Assembly: GCA_029204225.1 (NCBI GenBank)
Contig: CM055105.1
Span: 18,703,226-18,767,225, forward strand
Reading direction: 5' to 3'
From: Diphasiastrum complanatum
Taxonomy: Eukaryota > Streptophyta > Lycopodiopsida > Lycopodiales > Lycopodiaceae
DNA length: 64,000 nucleotides
The position numbers were made by a program, and so were the translations under genes. The notes under the pieces are model-generated. The model was not told the DNA's origin. It did no database searches and worked only from the letters and a program-made list of their open reading frames with translations. Below, piece after piece: positions 1 through 10,486 of the stretch; positions within the stretch are counted from its first letter, which is position 1; every line of letters starts with the position of its first letter.

Positions 1-849
1 TTTGCATGCATTGGTGATTCTATCAATCAAAGTGAGCTAGTCCAAGTCATTCTCAATGGCTTGAGAAATGAATTTGACAACCTTGTCCAATCCTATGCCA
101 TTAATAAGGAGCTACCAAACTTGGAGGCTCTTCAAAGTGTGCTTATCTCTGAAGAATTAAGACAAGAGTACAAACTCTTGAGGATGGACAAGCTTTCTCT
201 CAATCATAATGATGGCAAAGCTTTATTTGTCAAGGACAAGCACAAAGGGAGGAGCAAGAGTGAATATCAACAATCCTCAAGCAAGGACAAAGCCAAAGCC
301 AAAAACAAAGATGAGGAGGAGGATGACTCCTCGAGTTCTTCTATATTTAAGCTCAAGAAGAAGATCAAGTGCTTTTATTGTGGCAAGAAAGGCCATTATG
401 CCATGAATTGCTTCAAGAAGAAAAATCAACTCAAGCAAGCCAACATCACCAATGAGAAGGAAGATACTATTGCAAGTGATGGAGAGGGATCTGTTATGGT
501 CTCTAGTTTCTCATCATCTCCTTTCAAGAAGGATGGATTATGGTATATTGATAGTGGAGCCTCTTCACATATGTGTAGCTCCAAGGCCTCTTTCTCTTCT
601 ATTGAACCTTATGATGGAGCCAAGAAATCAATAGACACTACAAATGATTATGAATGTCCTATTGAAGGAATTGGGAATATTCTCTTAAAGCTTGCATCTT
701 CTAAAGTTCTTTCTCTTACTAAAGTTCTTTTTGTACCTAAGCTTACAAAGAATCTTACTAGTGTTGGCCAATTGCTTGATAATGGCCTTGATGTGAAATT
801 CAATATTGATACTTGTACTATCAAAAGAATGATGAGATACTTGCACTAG
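1..849 (+). pseudogene. Ty1/copia gag and protease, 5' end outside the window
   Basis: The frame is open from the first base, so the gene enters the window already running. In order it shows a UBN2-type gag segment (residues about 5-60), a Lys/Ser/Glu-rich linker, a CCHC zinc knuckle at 361-417 (CFYCGKKGHYAMNC) that would bind element RNA, and an aspartic protease active site near 540-575 (YIDSGASSHM). The knuckle and DSG triad look intact. The frame then slips near 825-835 and ends at a stop at 847-849, while the homologous continuation lies in another frame. In Ty1/copia elements these domains are the N-terminal part of one polyprotein; here it is dead because of the shifts downstream. The assignment to copia is firm from the domain order gag-PR-INT-RT. 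Confidence 0.85.
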
Positions 850-1770
850 GATCTAGATTTGGAGGCATCTATAAACTAGATCCAAGAGAATGTGTAAATG
901 CTTGTAATGTTGCTCTTGTGAACAAGCTATCTATGGAGGAGTTATGGCAGAGGAGCTTGGGACATTCCAACTACAAATCCATGCTCTCTATGATCAAAGA
1001 AACCAAAGCACTTGCCAAAGTCATTTTCCAAGGAGATCAAGCCATGTGAGGCTTGTGCTATTGCTAAATCTCACAAAAAGCCATTTACAAGATCTTTAAT
1101 CAAGAGTAAGCATCCTTTGGATTTGATCCACTCGGATGTTCATTTCTCATCATCTATGAGCAAGGGAGGAGCCACTTGTTTGTGACCTTTATTGATGATT
1201 TCACAAGATTCACTTGGATATATCTTCTTATTTCTAAATCTATGATGTTTGATCATTTCCTTATTTTCAAAGCTTAAGTTGTTAAGCAATTCTCATTCAA
1301 GATTAAAGCTTTTAGATGTGATGGAGGTGGAGAGTATATCTCCAATAAATTCCATGACTATTGTGAGCTTGAAGGCATTATAAGGGAGTTCTCTTGTGCC
1401 TATTCGCCATCTCAAAATAGAGTGGCCAAGAGAAAGAATAGATCCTTATGTGAATGTGCAAAAGCCATGAGGATTGAGGCATCTTCCAAAAGACTTTTGG
1501 GGAGAAGCCATAAGTTGTGCAAATTATCTTTGCAATAGACTGCCACATATATCTCTTGGAGGAAAGTCACCATATGAGATCTTATATTTGAAGAAGCATA
1601 AGGTTGATTACCTTAGAGTTTTTGGATGCATATGCTTTGCCCATATTCCCTTGGAAACAAGAAAGAAGGATGATTCTACTTCATGCAAAGGGATCATGGT
1701 TGGATACTCATCCACCAAAAAGACCTATAGAGTCTTTGTTCTCTCTACAAGATCAACATTCATCATTTGA
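822..1770 (+). pseudogene. copia GAG-pre-integrase and integrase, frameshifted
   Basis: Continuation of the upstream copia polyprotein in other frames. The GAG-pre-integrase motif (LWQRSLGHSNYKSM) is at about 945-987. The integrase core starts near 1110 with IHSDVH, whose Asp is the first catalytic residue. A stop follows near 1184, and the rest (DGGGEY, then QNRVAKRKNR where NGVAERKNR is expected) is spread over several frames with small indels. The catalytic Glu of the last motif reads as Lys (QNRVAKRKN). The C-terminal integrase part (CANYLCNRLPHISLGGKSPY) is at 1474-1770. Strand transfer activity is therefore not expected. The order and spacing are normal for a copia pol. Confidence 0.8.
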
Positions 1771-2252
1771 AGGGGCCGAGATCAAAGTCATCAATAGATG
1801 CATCACCAACTATTGCTATTGAAGACAATTATGATGTGATGGGGTTGAGAATTGAAGAGGAGTCTCCTCGGATTTTTTCACCAAGAAGATCTATGAGAGA
1901 TAGATCCGAGCCTAAGAGGCTCTCATATGTTGATAAAGGCAAGCAAGTGGATCTTGATTCCACTTATTATGCTTTTTTTGTTTCTCATGAAGAGCCAAAG
2001 AATGTACAAGAGGCACTCAATACCAAGGAGTGGTATGATGCCATGAATGATGCATTGATCACCAACAGTACTTGGGAGCTTGTGGATCCACCATCATTTT
2101 CATCTTGTGATTATGGTCTACTTTATAAAAGTGAATATTTATCCATTGTTGGCTACTCAGATTCAGACTTTGCAAGTGATAAGCTGGATCGAAAGCCCAT
2201 TAGTGCATACACGATCAATTCCACATGTAAGGCCTCTATTGAGCCAAAGTAG
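1767..2252 (+). pseudogene. copia integrase tail joined to RNase H, RT core deleted
   Basis: The frame begins in the variable integrase-RT spacer (ESPRIFSPRRSMRDRSEPKRL), reaches the first RT residues (EALNTKEWYDAMNDAL, NSTWELVDP) and then jumps directly, near 2095-2120, to the RNase H motif YSDSDFASDKLDRKP. All of the RT palm including the YVDD catalytic motif is absent, about 1 kb compared with a normal copia element. The reading frame stays open across the junction, so the deletion may have been made during reverse transcription or by recombination. No protein with RT activity could come from this copy. Confidence 0.8.
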
Positions 2253-2282
2253 TGTAGGAGATGAAACTCGAGCTAAATAGAG

Positions 2283-2827
2283 TGTTGACAAGTGTAGTGA
2301 TTTAGTTTGATGAAGTTCAAGAGGTCCAATAGGATTAAGAGGTGGAACCATCAATGGTCCAATAAGATTTGACATATGCTTGTGATTGGACCAATAGAAT
2401 CAAGAGGTGGATGCATCAATGGTCCAATAGAATTAAGAGGTTGTAAATAGGTGGTCCAATCATGTTTGAGTTAGGATTAGCTTGAGGATCTATAATATCA
2501 TTGTACTTCTCATTTTGTACTAAGCAATTTGGAGATCTTGTGGATTTTGAGTCTAAGTGTTTTTCTAGCATTCTCTCTCTACCTGAGAGCTATTGGTAGG
2601 ATTCTCTGTCTATTCGAGGAGAGCAGCTTATTTTTACTTAGTTTTATTTTGGAACACTTCCCACATGTGTGTATGTACTTTGGAAGTGAGTTAATGCATG
2701 TAGTAGTGTGTTTTTGCCATAAAGTTCAAGATTGATCTTGAATCTCAATCTAGTCTTGATCATTGTGCATCCCACACCTTTGGAGATCATAATCACATGT
2801 GGTGGACACTCCACATGTGTGAAATTC
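2283..2827 (+). repeat. candidate copia LTR downstream of the 1-2.25 kb element
   Basis: It begins with TGTTGACAAG just after the RNase H remnant, where a 3' LTR belongs. It contains a repeated CCAAT block (2323-2460), an AT-rich promoter-like stretch near 2490 and a short run before a possible CA end at 2827 (GTGTGAAATTCA). The PPT before it is poor (AAATAGAG). The 3' boundary is uncertain because no second LTR or target duplication was found. Confidence 0.5.
2323..2460 (+). promoter_or_regulatory. five CCAAT boxes phased at 32-33 bp inside an LTR
   Basis: GGTCCAAT or GGACCAAT occurs five times on the + strand; the CCAAT cores start at 2326, 2359, 2391, 2424 and 2456, spaced 33, 32, 33 and 32 bp. 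The unit is really a 65-bp dimer repeated twice plus a final box. CCAAT is the NF-Y binding core; the spacing is close to three helical turns, placing all sites on one DNA face. That it acts as an enhancer is inference. Confidence 0.6.
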
Positions 2828-3165
2828 ATAGTAGTGAGGCTTCAATATTGTGATTTGGACCAAACTAATCTTGGCCACACACTCAATATGCAAATCAATC
2901 TCCTCCATTGATCAAGATCAATGGTAATGTGACAATCTTGACTAATTTCAAGGGTCTATGTTTCTCCTGTACTTTATACCAATAAGGGACAATGGTTTAT
3001 GCCTCCTTTGACATTTTTACACGTGCTTAGATTGTGGGAAGCTTTAAATGAGCAATTATAACTCGTCTAATAGTTTTAGCCCTCAAAATAGTCAAGTTGC
3101 AATTAACTACTTGTCACAATCTATATTTCATGTTTTTTTAAACAAATGATTATGAGGACACATTC
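2828..3165. other. no recognisable gene
   Basis: AT-rich sequence between the copia LTR and the gypsy remnant. No frame over 60 codons and no motif that I recognise. Confidence 0.6.
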
Positions 3166-4110
3166 CTCCAAGTATGAGCCTATAGAGTAGACTAATCCAT
3201 CATTGGTGGGTGCACCTCCCATTAATGACACAGAATGAATGCAAGACAAGATCAACAAACTACGTGTTGCACTAAAAGCACATATTTTACATCATAACAT
3301 TTCTAATACTTCTTCTAGTTCTAAAATTGATGATGAGTAAGATCTTTGAGGAACACATAGAGCACATTAAAATTGTCTTGATGAAACTCTGATAGGAGTT
3401 ACTCTATGCCAAGGAATTCAAGTGTGAATTTTGTAAGCATGAGCTGGTTTATCTTAGTCATAAGATCACTTCTTATGGGAGCAAGATTGACGAGGATAAA
3501 ATTAAAATAATGTTTGATTGGCCAATTCTTCAATCTATCAAGCAAGTTAAATCATTCTTAGGTGTTATGGTTTTCTTTCAAAGGTTTATTGAAGATTACG
3601 CTAAAGTAGAGGCACCGCTCAATAATCTGACAAAAGGAATTGTTAACAAAAATAAAATGAGAAATCAATTTAGTCCACCTGTTGTATGGAATGAGAAACT
3701 GAATCAAAATTTTGAGCTTCAAGTCTCATTTTATAGATTGCAGATCCAAATTTGTCTTACATCGTGAGAACTGATGCAAGTGATCTTGCAATTGGAGCAG
3801 TTCGATTATAGAATCTAGTGTTTGAATGCAAAAAAATTCAGCGGTCCTCAATTGCCTTATAATACACATGAAAAAAAATAATTGTAGTTATCCATGCACT
3901 TAAGATTTGGACACACTACTTATATGGTAGCAAGTGTATAGTGTATACGGATCACCAGCCTCTCAAGTCCTTTTGTAGTCAACATGATCTTTGGGGTAGG
4001 AAAGCCCGTCGGGCCGAATTGATACAAGAATTTTATCATTAAATCCATTATACAAGAGGCAGCTCTAATCAAGTTGTGGATGCTCTTAGTCGGATTGCTG
4101 ACTCAATGAA
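3166..4110 (+). pseudogene. Ty3/gypsy reverse transcriptase-RNase H remnant
   Basis: From 3340 the sequence reads as the C-terminal half of a gypsy RT with several stops: EEHIEHIKIVLMK, then YAKEFKCEFCKHELVYLSHKI at 3409-3470, FDWPILQSIKQVKSFLGVM at 3513-3569 and FFQRFIEDYAKVEAPLNNL. RNase H follows with TDASDLAIGAV (about 3770-3800), VYTDHQPLKSF (3940-3975) and NQVVDALSRIAD (4068-4105). The YxDD part of the palm is not present; a short gag-like string (3166-3345) precedes it, so most of gag, protease and the RT fingers are missing. Old, dead copy; the family assignment rests on domain order and the DALSRI motif. Confidence 0.75.
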
Positions 4111-4612
4111 TTGCTTTTCTCCCATATTTGTATGGATATCTGCTCTCTCAAGTTATGCATATGTGGCTCTCTATATCACCTTGCTTAGTATGTTTGCATT
4201 CTCCAATAGTTCCTTTCAATGAGAGAATAATATGAAAATGGTTTTCATTTTGGTCATATTGGGACATTGTTCAGACCGAAAGAAATGAGAACAATGTTGA
4301 GACGAGTTCACAAGGGTCTCAGCTAACAGCCTTTCAAGTCCTTTTGCAATCAACATGATATTTGGGATAGGAAAGCCCGTCGAGCTGAATTGATGCAAGA
4401 ATTTGATAATTAATCCCGTTATACAAGAGGGAGCTCTAATCAGGTTCTAAATGCTCTTAGTCGGATTGGTGACTCAATGAATTGTCTTTCACCCATATTT
4501 GTATGGATCCATATATTTCAATGAGAGAAAAATATAAAAATGATTTTCACTTTGGTCATATTTGGAAAATTGTTCAAATCGAAAGAAATGTTCACAAGGG
4601 TCTCAGCTAAAA
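3957..4612 (+). repeat. tandem duplication inside the gypsy remnant
   Basis: The block at 3957-4325 (RNase H end, DHQPLKSF to DALSRI and beyond) is repeated at 4326-4612. Copy 2 lacks about 80 bp present around 4135-4215 of copy 1. Both copies end in a GTTCACAAGGGTCTCAGCTAA segment. Identity by eye is about 85-90%, so the duplication is old. Confidence 0.75.
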
Positions 4613-4755
4613 AAGAATGATTAGAAGATTGTGGAACAATTTACCATTCGAGATGGATTGTTATTTCGGAATGGGAAGGTTTGTGTATTAGAGGATGATG
4701 AGCTCAGATGCAAGATTCTGTTTGAATGTCATGACATACCTTGTGCAGACTTTAA
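4612..4755 (+). pseudogene. gypsy integrase N-terminal fragment
   Basis: After the second duplication copy the sequence reads FTIRDGLLFRNGKVCVLEDDE then LRCKILFECHDIPCAD, which matches the segment just before and at the first His of the HHCC zinc domain of gypsy integrases (usually ECHD.P.AGH). It stops there; the remaining integrase is absent. This shows that copy 2 keeps the original continuation of the element. Confidence 0.6.
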
Positions 4756-4836
4756 TGCGTATTAGAGTTAGACTTTCATACCCGTGATAACAAAAAAAGG
4801 ATAAACGTGCATTTATAATCTACAAGATGCAAAAGA

Positions 4837-4945
4837 ATCATATAAGAATATTTGTATAAGAATGGTACTATCTAAAAATCAAAATGTAAAAATCATATAA
4901 GAATCTACATATAAGAATCGTACTATCTAAAAATTAGAACGTAAG
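4837..4945 (+). repeat. two-copy 55-bp tandem repeat
   Basis: Two copies of ATCATATAAGAATNT...GGTACTATCTAAAAAT lie head to tail, about 85-90% alike. The surroundings are AT-rich and noncoding. Confidence 0.6.
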
Positions 4946-5012
4946 AGTCAACGTAATTTAAAATTGACTAATTTTATGTTATTTGTGTTTTCTACTTGTG
5001 CATATATGCTAG

Positions 5013-5280
5013 TTACCACAAGGAGATGAATTACATTCAGATGAGTCTAGTGATGAAGACACTACTCAAGTCAATAGGGTAAATGATAAACATGTTTCCA
5101 TGTTCATAAAGAGTTTGTTACTATAAGTTAAACTTGACTTTGAATATTATGCTGAAGTGACATGTACTTGATTTTTGTTTCTCACAGAAAAACTATTTTC
5201 AAGATAAAATATGGTGCACATGTGTCCAGTGTGATGGGCAAAAGATGTGTGAAAGATGCATTGTTGATAATCATTTGTGA
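5013..5280 (+). pseudogene. two exon-like segments of an unidentified gene
   Basis: A pyrimidine-rich stretch ending in TATATGCTAG is followed by a 66-bp open segment (5013-5078) coding for an acidic peptide (ELHSDESSDEDTTQVNR). It ends at AATAGG with a GTAAAT donor. A 109-bp AT-rich interval ends in TTTCTCACAG, and a second open segment (5188-5277) begins in the same phase with KNYFQDKIWCTC and the Cys-rich string CVQCDGQKMCERC before a TGA at 5278. The consistent phase and good splice consensus suggest remains of a host gene. The Cys pattern vaguely recalls CW-type or PHD zinc fingers, but I cannot name the family. It sits between two retroelements, so it may be a captured or truncated gene. 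Confidence 0.3.
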
Positions 5281-5459
5281 AGTTTGGATGAAAAGATGAG
5301 GGTCAACCATCGAATTTGGAAGATGTCGAGGTTTGTTAACTTTATATGATTGTTTTTTATTCTAATGATCGTCACTCTATGTATGTTACGTATTGAATTT
5401 GTTTCATGTGTGTAACCAATAAATCGAATGCCATTCCACGAAGTTGATCCATCTTGTAA

Positions 5460-6344
5460 TTGTCGAATGACCAATGTTCTCTCAGACCAACCAAGAATAA
5501 CTTTTCCTTGAAAGGCAAGAAGAAAAAGTTTCCATCCAAGAAGACTCAAGACATGGAGATGGAGAGCAAAGATGGAGCATCAAGTTCCAAAGGCAAGAGC
5601 AAGAAGGACAAGAACAAGCTAAAGTGTTTCTTTTGTGAAAAAAAGGGACATTTTGCATCCGAGTGCTACAAGAAGAATAATGCCCAAGAGAAGGACAATC
5701 AAGGCAATCTTGTGCTTGAGGAGGAGGAGGAAGAAGGCAATCTATCTTTGATGGTATCCTCACCAGAAACATCTAATCAAGACACTTGGTGATTGATAGT
5801 GGGGCAAGCTCTCACATGACTCACCAAAAAGACTACTTTTCTAATCTACCTTCTTACAATAGTTCTAAAAGATTTATCTTCACTGCAAGTGATCAAGAAT
5901 GTGAGATTGTAGGTGTTGGATCCATTCCTTTATGTCTAGGATCATCTAAAAAAGTAGATCTAGACAATGTTCTTTATGTACCTTCAATTACAAAAGAGCT
6001 TGTTGAGTGTGAGACAACTTATGGATAGTGGATTAGATGTACATTTCAAGCATGGAGCATGTTCTATCTTGAAAGATGAAAAATGTATTGCTAGTGGTTT
6101 CAAGCAAGGGAGGTTATTCAAATTGGATGCTAATGTGATGGTTGGAAGTGTGAACATGGCAAGGGAGGAGCTCACTCAAGTGGAATTATGGCACAAAAGG
6201 TTAGGCCATCCTAACTACAAATCTATGGAGACCATGGTGACAAAGGAGCTAGCAAGTGGACTTCCCAAAACCATATATGTGGCAAGCTTTGTGAAGCTTG
6301 TGGACTTTCCAAATCTCATAAGTTACCTTTCAAGAGATCTTTGA
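5460..6344 (+). pseudogene. copia gag tail, protease and GAG-pre-integrase
   Basis: The element starts abruptly near 5455: the UBN2 part of gag is missing, and the frame begins in the basic linker. The CCHC knuckle at about 5621-5665 (CFFCEKKGHFASEC) is intact. A stop after QDTW (5790-5792) and a change of frame separate it from the protease site VIDSGASSHM (5786-5820). Another shift near 6000 separates protease from the GAG-pre-integrase motif (ELWHKRLGHPNYKSM, about 6180-6228). A 5'-truncated copia polyprotein with at least three frame breaks. Confidence 0.8.
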
Positions 6345-7263
6345 CAAGATCTAACTCTCATCTTGACCTTATACACTCGGTTGTTCATTCATTTTCACAT
6401 GAATCAAATGGTGGAGCTCTTATGTATGTCACTTTTATTGATGATAGATCAAGATACTCTTGGGTTTATCTCTTGTCTAAGAAAAGTGAAATTTTTGAGT
6501 CCTTTGTAAAGTTCAAAACTCTTGTGGGAAAGCAACTTAATACTAGCTTGAAAGTATTAAGAAGTGATAATGGAGGGGAGTAAATCTCCAATAGGATGAA
6601 AGAGTTTTGTGAAACTAATGGCATTAGGAGAGAGTTTACTTGCACATATACTCCACAACAAAATGGAGCAGTTGAGAGAAAGAACAGGACACTATGTGAT
6701 TGTGCTAAAGCTTTGAGATTAGATGCATCCCTTCCTATTTCATTTTTGGGAGAAGCTATTTTATGTGCAAACTTTCTATGTAATAGAATGACCAATAGTG
6801 CCATTAAATGACTTACACCTTATGAAGTATTTTTGGCAAAAAGCCAAATCTTAGTGATATGAAAGTTTTTGGATGTACTTGTTATGTACATATTCCTTTA
6901 GAAACAAGAAAAAAGGAAGATGTCACTTCTTTCAAAGGCATCTTTGTTGGCTATAGTGAAAGTAAGAAAGCTTATAGGATATTTGATCTTATTACCAAGA
7001 AAGTTGTTGTAAGTACAGATGTATTTTTTGATGAATCTTTCCAAGCCAAAGGAAAGGTGACTTCCAACAACACTCAACTTGTCAAGGATCATGCTATGGT
7101 CGAGGAGGAGCTTCATGAAGATGAAGACCAAGTGGAACTTACTCAAAGTCCAAGGGTGCCAAGAAGATCAACAAGGACAAGGATTGAGCCATCAAGGCTC
7201 ACTTATAATGACAAAGGGGAGCAAAGGAAGATTCTCAACTACTCAACTCTTATACTTTCTTGA
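6341..7263 (+). pseudogene. copia integrase with a lost catalytic Asp
   Basis: The integrase core begins DLIHSVVHSF (about 6365-6395), where the family has HSDV, so the first catalytic Asp is Val here. The second Asp (LRSDNGGE, to 6583) and the Glu (QQNGAVERKNR, about 6659-6691) are kept. An in-frame TAA follows NGGE and another lies near 6810. The C-terminal part (FGCTCYVHIPLETRKKEDV, 6869-6925) and the spacer (PRRSTRTRIEPSRLTY) are open to 7263. Catalysis is not expected, since the DDE triad is incomplete and the frame is broken. Confidence 0.8.
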
Positions 7264-8793
7264 CTACTATGCTTGAAGAACCAACTAGTTTTGAGGAAGC
7301 AAATAAGTCTCAATATTGGAGAAAAGCTATGCAAGTAGAGTTTGATGCATTAATGGAAAATCAAACTTGGAAGCTTGTTGATTTACCTTATGGAAAGAAG
7401 CCTCTTACTTGTACATGGATATATAGATTGAAATATAATCAAGATGGTTCCATTCATAGGTATAAAGCTAGACGTAGCAAAAGGTTTTTTGCAAGTCAAA
7501 GGCATAGATTATGATGAAACCTTTGCACCTGTTGCAAAGCTTGTAACCATTAGATTAATCATATGTCTTGCTACTTCTTTCAAATGGGAGGTCTTCCAAC
7601 TTGATGTGACAAATGCTTTCTTGAATGGATTCTTGGAAGAGGAAATCTACATGTGCCAACCCGAGGGCTTCATCAAAGATGGAGAAGAAGACAAGGTGTG
7701 TTTCTTGAAGAAGAGTCTTTATGGACTCAAGCAAGCACCAAGAGCATGGTACTCTAGGTTGCATTCCTATCTTATTTCCATTAGATTTGTTGTAAGTCCT
7801 TATGAACCATCATTGTACTACAAATGTAATGATGGGAAGATCATTATCATAGTTTTATATGTTGATGACATTATACTCATAGGAAATGATCTAGATGGCA
7901 TCAAAAATATAAAAATTTCCTTGTCTAGTAATTTAGAATGGTAGATCTAGGACTTATTAAAGTTATACTTGGAATAGAAGTCACTAGATGTAATGATTTT
8001 ACTTTCATATGTCAATCTAAGTATGCTAGATCAATCTTAGAAAAATTTGGCATGATTGATTGTAAAGGAGTTGAAACTCCCATGGAACTAAGTGTAAAAG
8101 TTTCTAAGGAAAGTGATGAAGCATCCTTTGAGAACATCACTACCTATAGAATGCTTATTGGTTCCTTGATATACTTAACCATCACCAGCCCTGATCTTAG
8201 TTTTTGTGTTGGCAAATTGAGTCAATACATGCAAAGTCCATTAATATGTCATTGGAAAGGAGCAAAAAGGGTGTTAAGGTACATCTCGGCTACAAAAGAC
8301 TTTGGCATAGTTTATGAAAGGACTAATATTTGTTTAAGAGCATATTTGAACTCAAGTTTTGCAGGTGACAAGATGGATAGAAGATCCATAAGTGCATTTG
8401 CTACATTCTTATGTGGAGGAGCTATATCTTGGCTTTCCAAAAACCAAGATACCATCTCTCTTTCATCAACAGAATCCGAGTATAAAGCTATGACAACAAC
8501 AACAAAGGAGGTACTTTGGCTTAAAAGGCTTTTGGAGGAGCTACATGTGATCAAGGATGAAGACATTCCAGCTCAACAACTTGCAAGCAATCCAGTCTTC
8601 CATGCTCGACCAAAGTGATTTCACATCATTTTGTGAGGGAGAAAGTGCAAGCAAAGGAGATCAAGCTTATTCATGTTTCATCATCAGATTGCATTGCTGA
8701 TATACTCACCAAGGCATTTCCTAAAGATCCATTTGTTAAATTAAGATTGGCTCTTGGAGGCATGGATAGATCTATGCTAGATTTACTAAGCTA
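7260..8793 (+). pseudogene. copia reverse transcriptase and RNase H, nearly complete
   Basis: RT is in three frames: 7260-7514 (WRKAMQVEFDALMENQTW), 7444-7944 (YDETFAPVAKL, FQLDVTNAFLNGFLEEEIYM, SLYGLKQAPRAWY, and the catalytic YVDD at 7858-7869) and 7938-8618 (MVDLGLIKVILGIEV through RNase H). The palm including YVDD is intact. In RNase H the motif normally read YSDADWAGD is YLNSSFAGD, so the metal-binding Asp is gone. The end of RNase H (HFVREKVQAKEIKLIHVSS, ADILTKAF) is in another frame up to about 8793. One of the better preserved copia pols here, but not functional. Confidence 0.85.
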
Positions 8794-8800
8794 GATTTTT

Positions 8801-9176
8801 GAGGAGGAGTGTGAAAAATGCAAAAATAATGCTTGGTAAAGGCCAAAATCATGTATATAGGATAATCATACATGTGTGGAGCCTGTTCCCGCGCGTGAAA
8901 TTAGTGTACTTGTCATGTACCATAATCATATATGTTGTACATATGATGTAATTCAAGTTCTAGTGGCTAAAAAGGCCAAAAACTAGTTTTCTAGATATAT
9001 GACACATGGCATCAAACTATTGATTGCATGAGCCTTCTTCTTGTATTTCAATTGTTCTTAAGCTCCTTGAGGTTCTTCCTCAACTCCAAGAACAATATCA
9101 TAGAGGTCATGGATCGCAAATAGTGATTCCATCCTCACTTTCCATATGAAATAATTTTTGGATGTTAGCCTCTCAC
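8801..9176 (+). repeat. polypurine tract and 3' LTR of the 5.45-8.8 kb copia element
   Basis: GAGGAGGAG (8801-8809) directly precedes TGTGAAAAATGC, the standard arrangement of plus-strand primer and LTR start. A TATATAGGATAA-like promoter stretch lies near 8856. The likely end is CTCACA at 9176, judged from related LTRs here that end in TTTCACA before the primer site. No 5' LTR is visible, in line with the truncated gag. The end point is tentative. Confidence 0.6.
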
Positions 9177-9324
9177 AAGATTATAACAAAAAACCACCCA
9201 TGGATGACATATTGAATAATTTGCCTATGAGATGCACAAAGATCTCTTGAAAATGAATGATCTAAGATAGATTTCTAGCTCACTAAAAAACTTCTAATCT
9301 CGGCCTAATCAACCTAGCCCAAGC

Positions 9325-9979
9325 TTGGATGATGGTGTAATAGATCCACTCAAAATTCCTAGCAAAACACACTCTCAAATATTGATTCTAGCTAAAGCAA
9401 ACAAAGAACTTGAAAAGTTTGCAAAGACTTTTCTTAGTCGGGAAAATGTTTGGTGTTCAATTTGTGCAGGCAATCACACTATGAATGAATGTCCAACATT
9501 GAAACAACGAATGACGGATACTATTTGTCATCTGTGTAACTCTACAGGACATGAAACAACCTTTTGCTCTTTTAATCCTCGGATTATCCAACAAAGGTAT
9601 GCTAAACTTCAATATCGCGAACCTACTTATTCAAAGGGTCCTAATGGGAAGCCTTTCAATTTTGCCCTTGGATTTCCATAACGATTAGCTCTGCCAGCTC
9701 CAACAAGACAGAGTGCTCCTCCTGCAAATCTAATAGAACTAGAACATTATCCTGGAAATGAGCAATGGAACTATAACAATGATCATGAGAGTGGCCCTTC
9801 ATAGCAGTAGGCTATCTATGCTGCTGTGCAACAACAAGCAGCTAGACAATGGTTTAGAGCACCACTTGGATGTTTTGCATGTGGAGAGAACCATAGAGTT
9901 GCTGAATGTCCAAACAAAGAGAAGTTTATACCATTCAATTGTGACCAACATATTTGTGAATGAACAAATGTTTGGGTAG
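9325..9979 (+). pseudogene. retroelement gag fragment with three zinc knuckles
   Basis: The open frame 9325-9681 has two zinc knuckles, CSICAGNHTMNEC (CX2CX3HX4C) at about 9457-9495 and CHLCNSTGHETTFC (canonical CX2CX4HX4C) at about 9529-9570. After a stop and a frame change, a third, CFACGENHRVAEC, lies at about 9870-9908. Three knuckles are more than the one or two usual for plant gag proteins; their job would be binding element RNA. Nothing of protease or RT follows; the frame is lost after about 9960. Copia versus gypsy cannot be decided; the Gln-rich stretch before knuckle three favours a gypsy-like gag. Confidence 0.6.
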
Positions 9980-10486
9980 TTGTAGGTTGGACGTCCGACC
10001 CTTTTGTTTTTAATATCCTATTTGTCGTACTTCTTAATTCATATTCCTGTGTAATATTTCCTGCTAATTTTCTCTACTAGCAAGTCTATTTATGTAGTTC
10101 ATCTATGAGGTTCTCCTTTCTAGAAAAATTAATAAGAAAGCTAGATGACGTTTCAACTAGTTGAGCTTTTTGATCAAGTAAATGAACCAACAACATAGAT
10201 TAGGATCCTCTAGATTATATATTTTGTTGTCCTAAATGTTTCTCATAAAGCTTGACAAACATCAAAGGAATTCAAGCAAGAAACCACACAATATTTTACT
10301 GCCAAAGAAATACAATATGATTGAAAAAGCGAAGCCAAGTTCTAAGTAGAGTACCTTCAACTCTCACCTGTGTTGATCAACAAAATAGTTATGCGCATTT
10401 TGGTCTTTTACCTCTTCTCCATCAATAAATTTTTTCATGTGTGCCTTAGGTAACTAGATAAATAAAGTTTTGCTCGTATTCTTATC
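9980..10486. other. no recognisable gene
   Basis: AT-rich sequence after the gag remnant. Multiple stops in all frames, no repeat or RNA gene seen. Confidence 0.55.
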
